From Paracoccaceae bacterium (GTDB lineage: Bacteria > Pseudomonadota > Alphaproteobacteria > Rhodobacterales > Rhodobacteraceae): 27,083 nucleotides of DNA. Positions within the stretch are counted from its first letter, which is position 1. Each line of letters begins with the position of its first letter. This document shows positions 22,079 through 27,083 of the stretch, piece after piece. The position numbers and the translations under genes are program-made. The notes under the pieces were generated by a model. It saw nothing but the letters and a program-made list of their open reading frames with translations. It was not told the DNA's origin and did no database searches. The DNA lies in assembly GCA_002746395.1 (NCBI GenBank), contig NVXA01000004.1, positions 183,644 through 210,726 of the forward strand, in the 5' to 3' direction.

Positions 22079-23757
22079 ACTGTTTCAATCTCCCTAGCTT
22101 TGCGTTTGCCTTCGCCCACGAGAGCGCGGCCAAGTGCCATGATTGCTGCAACCGCCGTATCAATACGGCCCGTTGATTTCTTTTTGTTCGGGCTAATATT
22201 CTCGGCCTTGTCCATATCGACATGCACGTTACTCACCGCCCAAGCCAGCACCGGATTTCCACCGTGGCGGATCTTGTTCTTAAAGGTCATTTCTTCAAAT
22301 TTCTTCATCGGGTTAGACATGCTGCCATAACCTTGTCGATGTTCGACCATCGGGAAATGGCGCTTGTCCAGTTCCTTGGCCACGTAACTCATTCCCCACG
22401 GATCATAGGCCACTTCCTTGAGATCGAAGTGGTCTTTGATCCACCCCATCCGCTGGATGATTTGTTCTTCATCGATCGCCGCTCCTTTGTGAACCTCAAG
22501 CCAGCCAGTGTCGCGCCACTGCACAAACTCGCGGTTTTCCTTTTGCGCGCGCTGGATGAACCCCTTCGGCCCTGCAGGCAAAAACGTGTAGGAGATCAGA
22601 TAGACCAGACCGTCAATTGGCACTGCGATCACAATCGCTGTGGTGTCTGTTGTTCGGGACAAGTCGATCCCCACCCAAGCTGGTCGCCCATAGAGCACTT
22701 CCGGATTGAACGGTTCAGCCCCTCTGTCCCAGATATCGCGCCCGATCCAAGTCTGTGCGCCCTCGGTCCAGAGGTTCAAATGAAGCCGGCGAAAGTTTGG
22801 CATGCCGCCTTGAATGGCGACGGCCTTGTTGTATATCTGTTCAAAATTCTCGCGCTTGAAACTCACGCCGAGATTAGGATTACCCATCATCCAGTTTTTC
22901 GGATCGCCCGGATCGCAGTCTTCAGCTGGCTCGGCAATATACCCGAAGAAGGAATCGTCTATCACATCGCCGCGCAAAACCTTTTCGCCGTACCCGCGCA
23001 GCTCACCACAAATCGAAACCATGTCGGCACCGGCCGTCGTGATGGCCCAGTCGATCGGCTGGTCGCGGCTGACCATCGAGTTGACGACGATCTCCGCCAA
23101 CTCCCGATCTGTCCAGCGGTGAACCTCGTCTCGCGCCGCAAAATGCGGGTTGATACCGTCCGAGGCATTCCCGTCGCGACTCAGGCATTTGATGAATCCA
23201 TCTGCATTTGGCGTGGCGATTTCTGACTGCCAGACATTCATCAGGCGCGGCAAAATCGGCGATTTTTTAATCATCCGCTTCAGCTCTTTGAACAACAGCC
23301 CGGCTTGATCCCGCGTTGTCGCCGCGCAGTAGCCTTGTGGTGCGGCCTCAGGTTTTCCAGTTAACGGGTTCACATCGAACAGCTGGGTGAACAGCATCGG
23401 CACGGCCGTGTCGGTCGTTTTACCGTTTTTCTTACCCACCTGGTGGTAGGTAGATTGAAACCTGCGCAGGCCGGATTCTTCTTTCTTCCAACCAAACACC
23501 GAGCCGTGGCGAAATTCCTGCCAAGGTTCAAGAGCCAAAGGTTTTCCTGCCATCGATCCGGTTGTGTGACAAATCATCTTTGAGAAGTTCAAGACGCGCG
23601 ACGCGGCCTGACAGTCGAAATACAATCCCCGATCGGCTCCGGTTTCGAGATCCATCAAATGGCGCTCACACGCCAGGCGAACCAACTCGCCGGTTACAAT
23701 GTCGCCTTCGACAACTTTTACCGCATATTGCGAGGTCGGGTGATCAATCGGATCCAT
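22075..23757 (-). CDS. Large terminase subunit, Terminase_1 (HK97-type)
   Basis: A 560-residue packaging motor. The ATPase domain has a Walker A-like loop, QVGKKNGKT (106-114), after the HPTSQY and LEPWQEFRHGSVFGW segments, and a Walker B with Asp210-Glu211 (PHFAARDEVHRW). The nuclease domain begins with WVGIDLSRTTDTTAIV (Asp365) and has DPWGM near residue 460. It translocates and cuts concatemeric phage DNA. It overlaps the small terminase by 14 bases and the portal by four. Complete and intact by inspection. Confidence 0.93.
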   Translation of the reverse strand: MDPIDHPTSQYAVKVVEGDIVTGELVRLACERHLMDLETGADRGLYFDCQAASRVLNFSKMICHTTGSMAGKPLALEPWQEFRHGSVFGWKKEESGLRRFQSTYHQVGKKNGKTTDTAVPMLFTQLFDVNPLTGKPEAAPQGYCAATTRDQAGLLFKELKRMIKKSPILPRLMNVWQSEIATPNADGFIKCLSRDGNASDGINPHFAARDEVHRWTDRELAEIVVNSMVSRDQPIDWAITTAGADMVSICGELRGYGEKVLRGDVIDDSFFGYIAEPAEDCDPGDPKNWMMGNPNLGVSFKRENFEQIYNKAVAIQGGMPNFRRLHLNLWTEGAQTWIGRDIWDRGAEPFNPEVLYGRPAWVGIDLSRTTDTTAIVIAVPIDGLVYLISYTFLPAGPKGFIQRAQKENREFVQWRDTGWLEVHKGAAIDEEQIIQRMGWIKDHFDLKEVAYDPWGMSYVAKELDKRHFPMVEHRQGYGSMSNPMKKFEEMTFKNKIRHGGNPVLAWAVSNVHVDMDKAENISPNKKKSTGRIDTAVAAIMALGRALVGEGKRKAREIETV

Positions 23758-24181
23758 TGAGCTGTTTCATCAGGTCATTGAAGAGATCCCCCTGACCCAC
23801 GTTTCTGAACCGCGCCTCATCAATCGGTGACATGCCGAAGACCGCTGACAGCTGGCGCATCGTTGCCAGTGCATCTTGTCGCTGCCCCCATGCGGCGCGT
23901 TTTTTTTCCTGATCACCGTTTCTGGTCTTAACGCTGAAGTAGCTGCCGATCATCGCGATATCACCGGTGAAGCGAATGAAGTCGGCCACCGCCTCGCAAT
24001 AGGCGGCAAACATATCAGCGTGCTGTGGCTCCAGGCGTTCCTTGGAAACTTGAATCGAGGCCAGGCGCTCCCAGACTTCACGCCCTTCGCTGCTCATAAA
24101 ATCCGGTGCTTCAGGTATCGTTCTTCGGATGTCCCCCTTCATAGGGAGGACGTTGTCGAGCTTAGGTTTTGCTCCCTTCAT
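23744..24181 (-). CDS. Small terminase subunit, P27 family
   Basis: A 145-residue DNA-recognition subunit of the P27/terminase_4 type. The start MKGAKPKLDNVLPMKGDIRR, then PDFMSSEGREVWERLAS, is the classic N-terminus, and the C-terminal helix (RQDALATMRQLSAVFGMSPI) is conserved. AAAGGAGG precedes the ATG at the right spacing. It binds the packaging site, probably near the 127-base gap just upstream. Confidence 0.9.
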   Translation of the reverse strand: MKGAKPKLDNVLPMKGDIRRTIPEAPDFMSSEGREVWERLASIQVSKERLEPQHADMFAAYCEAVADFIRFTGDIAMIGSYFSVKTRNGDQEKKRAAWGQRQDALATMRQLSAVFGMSPIDEARFRNVGQGDLFNDLMKQLNGSD

Positions 24182-24308
24182 TGCGGCCTCCTTTCATGAG
24201 CTGTCTATCCAATATCAGGTGGGCTTTTTTCCCCAATTCAACGCGCACAAAAGAAAAGGTTCTCCCGCCGGTCTAGGGCATCAGCACCTTAAAAATCAGA
24301 TACCCCCC
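24182..24308. other. Gap between HNH endonuclease and small terminase, possible cos region
   Basis: 127 bases between the HNH gene and terS, the location of cos in several HK97-type phages. It contains homopolymer-rich sequence, including a C-run near 24303 and a T-run near 24226. No direct cohesive-end signature can be identified by eye. It also carries the terS ribosome site. Confidence 0.3.
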
Positions 24309-24689
24309 CTACCGAGATCCAAAGACCTCGCGAGCAGTTTTACGACTGTGACAAGGATGGCAAAGCGATTGCCAGTTCGTTTTATCCCACATTAGAGCCG
24401 GTTTGCCCTTGTGTGGAATGATGTGGTCGACGTCCGTTGCCGGGACAACCAAACCAAGTTCACCGCAGTCAACACATAGCGGGTTATGCTTCAGGTGCTT
24501 TATGCGAGCGACCCGCCAACGCTTCGTTCCGTAGAACTTCCTGTTGGCCTTGGCCTCGTCCGATAACTGGGCAGATGCGCGCCGCTTGTTCAGTTTTGCC
24601 AGTCGCCGTTCTTCATGTTCCGGACAATGCGACAGACCAGCGATTGCGATGTCGCCACAACCCGCAGCGACACATACTTTTCGTATCAA
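24309..24689 (-). CDS. HNH endonuclease
   Basis: A 126-residue phage HNH nuclease. The core is DVDHIIPHKG followed by NWQSLCHPCHSRKT, supplying His residues of the nuclease and two Zn-binding Cys; the upstream pair is CVDCGELG. An extra N-terminal Cys/His cluster (VCVAAGCG ... HCPEHEERR) matches the small zinc knuckle usual in this subfamily. HNH proteins beside terminase assist cos cleavage in HK97-type packaging. The start is a TTG at 24687-24689, four bases after the previous stop. Confidence 0.85.
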   Translation of the reverse strand: MIRKVCVAAGCGDIAIAGLSHCPEHEERRLAKLNKRRASAQLSDEAKANRKFYGTKRWRVARIKHLKHNPLCVDCGELGLVVPATDVDHIIPHKGKPALMWDKTNWQSLCHPCHSRKTAREVFGSR

Positions 24690-24693
24690 TTGC

Positions 24694-25050
24694 TTACGGG
24701 ATTTTATCCAGCTTGATTGCGGCCGAGGTTACGGATGCAGTAGCCGAATAGTCCACGGTGACCGTACCGTCCGCGTCACGGTACGCGTTGGCGAACGGTC
24801 CAATGAGTTTCTCAGCACCTGCGCCAACAGCGACAACGTGATCGGGAATTGGTATCAAGCCAGCGCCTGCAACATCAGCCTCTGTTGTAAAGGCCGGGAT
24901 CGTCACGTTGATCGATGCACCGCCACCGTTTTTCACGTGCAGCATAAAGCGATCATTGCCACCGGTCTCGATCACATCTTGCGCGGCCACCGCGCTGAAG
25001 ACAGCTGCCAGACCTGCTGGTGTTAATTTCTGAATAGTCATCGTACCCAT
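24694..25050 (-). CDS. Capsid-decoration-like small beta protein
   Basis: A 118-residue protein, mostly beta strands. MTIQKLTPAGLAAVFSAVAA, then DRFMLHVKNGGGASINVTIP, a central VAVGAGAEKLIGPF and a C-terminal VTVDYSATASVTSAAIKL match the look of small immunoglobulin-like or decoration proteins carried by tailed phages, which usually sit near the capsid gene. Here it is the first gene after a terminator, five kilobases upstream of the capsid gene and ahead of the HNH nuclease. AGGGG eight bases before the ATG supports the start at 25050; an ATG at 25041 is an alternative. Confidence 0.6.
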   Translation of the reverse strand: MGTMTIQKLTPAGLAAVFSAVAAQDVIETGGNDRFMLHVKNGGGASINVTIPAFTTEADVAGAGLIPIPDHVVAVGAGAEKLIGPFANAYRDADGTVTVDYSATASVTSAAIKLDKIP

Positions 25051-25093
25051 GGTGTTCGCCCCTAATTAATGATGATGGAGTAAGAATCAAAAA

Positions 25094-25118
25094 CGCCCAG
25101 ACGATATCTCGCTGGGCG
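25094..25118 (-). terminator. Rho-independent terminator before the structural operon
   Basis: CGCCCAG/CTGGGCG forms a perfect 7-bp stem with an 11-base loop; on the minus strand it is followed directly by TTTTTG. It ends the transcript of the 288-residue gene (stop at 25158) and marks the upstream border of the structural operon, which must be reached by antitermination or by a promoter in the 43 bases after it. Confidence 0.75.
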
Positions 25119-25157
25119 CATTTGTTGATTATGTCTTTAGGACTACATTCAGATGAA

Positions 25158-26024
25158 CTAAGCGTCAACCCCCTTGTGTGGCCGCTGGTAGCGTCCGGCC
25201 ACCATTTCACCAGTTCTGCCCAAAACTGGTTCATAGCCAATGTCTGCCATGCTCTGCACTCCATACGTTGCCGATACAATGCCGCCCTTACGATTGGTTC
25301 CCGCCATCCGGTCAAGACACTCGCAAAGAGCATTTGAAAGTTTGGTAACGTTTGGGCCGCCTATTTTCCAACCATGCACGTGCAGCACCTGTGATATCGT
25401 CTTGCCTTCGATGCACACCATATCGACCAACTTCCGCGCTTTGATAACAACGCGCTCACCGCGTTTCGATGGACGTACCCGACGAATTTCCATCGCCAGT
25501 CCATTACCAATCAGTTTGCGCCAGTGATCAATCTGCTTACCCTGATCGATCACGGCATCCATATATCCTGTTCCGTCGCCGCCGCCGCCACTGGGCATGC
25601 CCTCGACCGAGCTACAACGAACGCCAGCTGAAGCATGACGCTCGACAGAGTCCCGATAATCGCGCCCCATCTGGACTTGCGCATACGTGAATGGCGCGCC
25701 TTTCTTCTTTGAGGCCTTGTCGATCATCACATCAAACACATCGCGCTCTCGCATGGCTGACCGTCCATACGCACCGTGATCGATCGTCTGAAATTCCCCG
25801 TCCGCATCGAGATAGGTTTCAGCCGATCGGAACGGGATCACCCTGCCCCGCGCCGGTGCGATCGAGACCATCTCTGGCCCACACTCGTTTGGTGCCAGTC
25901 CTGCGGCTACAACTGCAGCCAGCCTCGTATTCTCTGCATTTCGCGCATCATGCCTGCGTTCCAACCTGCCAGCTGAAGCGTCAATTTTAGGAAGATCGTT
26001 TTTCAGTACAGTTTGGTCATTCAT
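25158..26024 (-). CDS. Phage protein of unknown function, possible late regulator
   Basis: A 288-residue soluble protein, not assigned to a family with certainty. A charged N-terminal part is followed by FTYAQVQMGRDYRDSVERHA and SAGVRCSSVEG (about 113-144), a Gly-rich linker (GMPSGGGGDGTG) and a basic helical region (RRVRPSKRGERVVIKARKLV). ICIEGKTISQVLHVHGWK-like sequence (about 216-233) could be a helix-turn-helix of a DNA-binding protein. In prophages the gene between the early region and terminase is often a late-transcription regulator, so that role is possible. It overlaps the previous gene by ATGA and is followed by a terminator. Confidence 0.45.
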   Translation of the reverse strand: MNDQTVLKNDLPKIDASAGRLERRHDARNAENTRLAAVVAAGLAPNECGPEMVSIAPARGRVIPFRSAETYLDADGEFQTIDHGAYGRSAMRERDVFDVMIDKASKKKGAPFTYAQVQMGRDYRDSVERHASAGVRCSSVEGMPSGGGGDGTGYMDAVIDQGKQIDHWRKLIGNGLAMEIRRVRPSKRGERVVIKARKLVDMVCIEGKTISQVLHVHGWKIGGPNVTKLSNALCECLDRMAGTNRKGGIVSATYGVQSMADIGYEPVLGRTGEMVAGRYQRPHKGVDA

Positions 26025-26602
26025 GCTGCTGCCCCTTTATATTTGCTGTCGATTATTGCCATGCATGTGCCATGTGCTTTTCGCCAACCATCCAGCCATT
26101 GCCGGTCCTGATCGCTCGCCCTACCCGCGTTGACGTTCTCTTCGATGCGAGTGCGCTGACCGGAGTTTCTGGAAGCGTTATCCAGTATCTGCTTCATGTC
26201 GTAGTCGCCTGGTGGCCTTCCGTTACGTTTCAAAAACGCTCGTAACTCCACGATATACCCACCATCAACGGCCCGCTGCCCTGGTGCTGATTGCAGGAAC
26301 GATCGAACCAACCGGCTTTCACTTGGTGGTGGTTCTTGCAACGCGCGCGCCCATCCAGTGATTAAGGTTAGTGCCGGCCAATGATCTTTGTCTGGACCGC
26401 CCGCGTGTGTCTCGACCACCTCGGCTAAGGCGCACAAGAAACCTTCATCCATGTACGATAACCGCGCCATCAACCCGTCCAAAACTGATCGATGTGTGTC
26501 AATCGTCATGCCCTTTTTGCGAACCATCCCGATTGCAATCAGTGGATCTATCAGGTGTTTTTTCACCCGCTCTTTGCCTGCTCTTAGTTCCTCACCTTCC
26601 AT
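26021..26602 (-). CDS. Phage hypothetical protein
   Basis: A 193-residue soluble protein that I do not recognise. The N-terminus is charged and helical (MEGEELRAGKERVKKHLIDP), the middle contains MARLSYMDEGFLCALAEVVE and HWPALTLITGWARALQEPPP, and the C-terminus is polar (DQDRQWLDGWRKAHGTCMAI). AGGAAGAGG lies just before the ATG. ATGA overlap with the following gene. Position suggests an early or middle function such as replication support or regulation, without direct evidence. Confidence 0.6.
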   Translation of the reverse strand: MEGEELRAGKERVKKHLIDPLIAIGMVRKKGMTIDTHRSVLDGLMARLSYMDEGFLCALAEVVETHAGGPDKDHWPALTLITGWARALQEPPPSESRLVRSFLQSAPGQRAVDGGYIVELRAFLKRNGRPPGDYDMKQILDNASRNSGQRTRIEENVNAGRASDQDRQWLDGWRKAHGTCMAIIDSKYKGAAA

Positions 26603-26823
26603 GCCCTCTTCCTTTCTCTATGCAATCCCGACTTATCCACAGGTTCAATCTTCAGTTCCGGCACGATGCGGAAGTCTTTTCTTTTATATTTCGTTTCTTT
26701 TCCTTTCAGTGCGGCGACATCCCGACCGAATTCTGATATAATCTGGACAAAATCCCGCCATTTCCTTCCTAAATCCCGCCGTTTCCTTCCTAAATGTTTC
26801 CGCGGGAAGGATTTGGGAAACAT
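26584..26823 (-). CDS. Small basic protein, doubtful
   Basis: A possible 79-residue protein, very rich in Lys and Arg. Two 21-base direct repeats encode successive heptads LGRKRRD and LGRKWRD near the N-terminus. It begins nine bases after the stop of the preceding gene and overlaps the next by 19 bases, compatible with a real gene in the operon, but the ribosome site is weak. The same DNA also has a perfect DnaA-box sequence and repeats, so a regulatory function of the DNA is an alternative. Confidence 0.35.
   Translation of the reverse strand: MFPKSFPRKHLGRKRRDLGRKWRDFVQIISEFGRDVAALKGKETKYKRKDFRIVPELKIEPVDKSGLHRERKRAWKVRN
26633..26641 (+). other. Perfect DnaA-box sequence TTATCCACA
   Basis: The consensus DnaA-binding nonamer TTATCCACA is present once, close to the 21-base repeats. 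A single site may be chance. Confidence 0.35.
26750..26791. repeat. Two tandem 21-bp repeats
   Basis: Units at 26750-26770 and 26771-26791, AAATCCCGCC-A/G-TTTCCTTCCT, differ at one base. A diverged, partly inverted version (GGAAGGATTTGGGAAA) follows near 26805-26820. Could be iteron-like binding sites or a coding heptad duplication. Confidence 0.7.
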
Positions 26824-26832
26824 TGTGCCAGA

Positions 26833-27083
26833 TTAAATACCGACAGCTTCCATGGCAGCTTTCACCAATTCCGAGGTCCGGTAATCGTTTGGATAATGCT
26901 CCATCAACCAATCATCGATGCGCACTTTCACAGCTTCATTCGTTGCCATACGCGTGTGTCCACCGGCGCTGACTATTTGCGCCTCCAAGGCCTTGAGGCG
27001 CTTGCGATGTCGGCCCTTGGCCTGCGATGCCATCTTCTTAGTTTTCAAATTCAACGCCTTCTGTGCCATTTCCAGAACAACCG
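26833..27083 (-). CDS. Phage hypothetical protein, probably continuing past the window edge
   Basis: An ATG at 27069 gives 78 residues, but the frame stays open to the edge and no usable ribosome site precedes that ATG, so the gene may begin outside the window. The visible part is basic and helical at first (NLKTKKMASQAKGRHRKRLK), then RIDDWLMEHYPNDYRTSELV near the C-terminus, which reads like a small helical DNA- or protein-binding domain. No family is recognised. It is the first of the three-gene early cluster visible here. Confidence 0.5.
   Translation of the reverse strand, partial: VVLEMAQKALNLKTKKMASQAKGRHRKRLKALEAQIVSAGGHTRMATNEAVKVRIDDWLMEHYPNDYRTSELVKAAMEAVGI

Noticed and set aside
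15078..24181. A gene transfer agent cluster rather than a prophage
   Set aside because: HK97-type genes in Rhodobacteraceae can be GTA, but here there are an HNH nuclease, a lambda-type G/GT frameshift, dam, holins and spanins, and the GTA-type distal tail genes are absent.
26750..26791. CRISPR-like repeats
   Set aside because: Only two directly adjacent 21-base units with no spacers.
26684..26911. A 75-codon minus-strand frame across the repeat region
   Set aside because: Overlaps two better candidate genes in another frame, has Cys/Ser/Arg-rich low-quality sequence and no ribosome site.

Overview
The window looks like a chromosomal stretch of an alphaproteobacterium, most likely Rhodobacteraceae. 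The grounds are a moderately high-GC host background, a YmdB-type metallophosphoesterase (TIGR00282) beside an EamA exporter and an SLC13 permease, and the style of the HK97-type phage genes. No taxonomic search was possible, so the family name is an inference.

Layout. (1) 1-2255, host core: on the minus strand an SLC13-type permease (cut by the window edge), the C-terminal remnant of a second EamA transporter, an intact EamA transporter and the metallophosphoesterase; on the plus strand a tRNA-Gly(CCC) reading outward. (2) 2256-7111, accessory region: 307 bp without a gene, then a visibly AT-rich three-gene plus-strand operon (KASIII-like ketosynthase, acyl carrier protein, GNAT acyltransferase). 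Convergent to it lie pseG, a fragment that looks like the 3' end of pseF, and a divergent waaA-like Kdo-transferase paralogue. A 5'-truncated IS3-family transposase closes the region. The parts suggest a glycoconjugate (nonulosonic acid) locus that has been rearranged and partly lost; no other pse genes are present here. (3) 7317-27083, prophage: an HK97-type siphovirus-like prophage, almost entirely on the minus strand, entering from the right edge.

Prophage order in the direction of transcription (right to left): three small early or middle genes, a possible regulator, a terminator, a decoration-like protein, HNH endonuclease, small and large terminase, portal, S49 protease, major capsid protein, coiled-coil protein, head-tail connector, head closure protein, HK97-gp10 protein, tail terminator, tail tube, tail assembly chaperones G and GT, tape measure, three tail-tip or fibre genes, terminator, holin-like protein, GH19-type endolysin, second holin-like protein, nested Rz/Rz1 spanins, and finally a Dam methylase. 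Most junctions are ATGA/GTGA overlaps or gaps of a few bases, as expected of one late operon. The G/GT pair carries the slippery heptamer GGGAAAG, the same one lambda uses. One gene breaks the strand rule: a plus-strand, AT-rich two-TM membrane protein with its own promoter-like sequence sits between dam and Rz1 and is a good moron (lysogenic conversion or exclusion) candidate. The integrase, repressor and replication genes, and the right attachment site, are not in the window.
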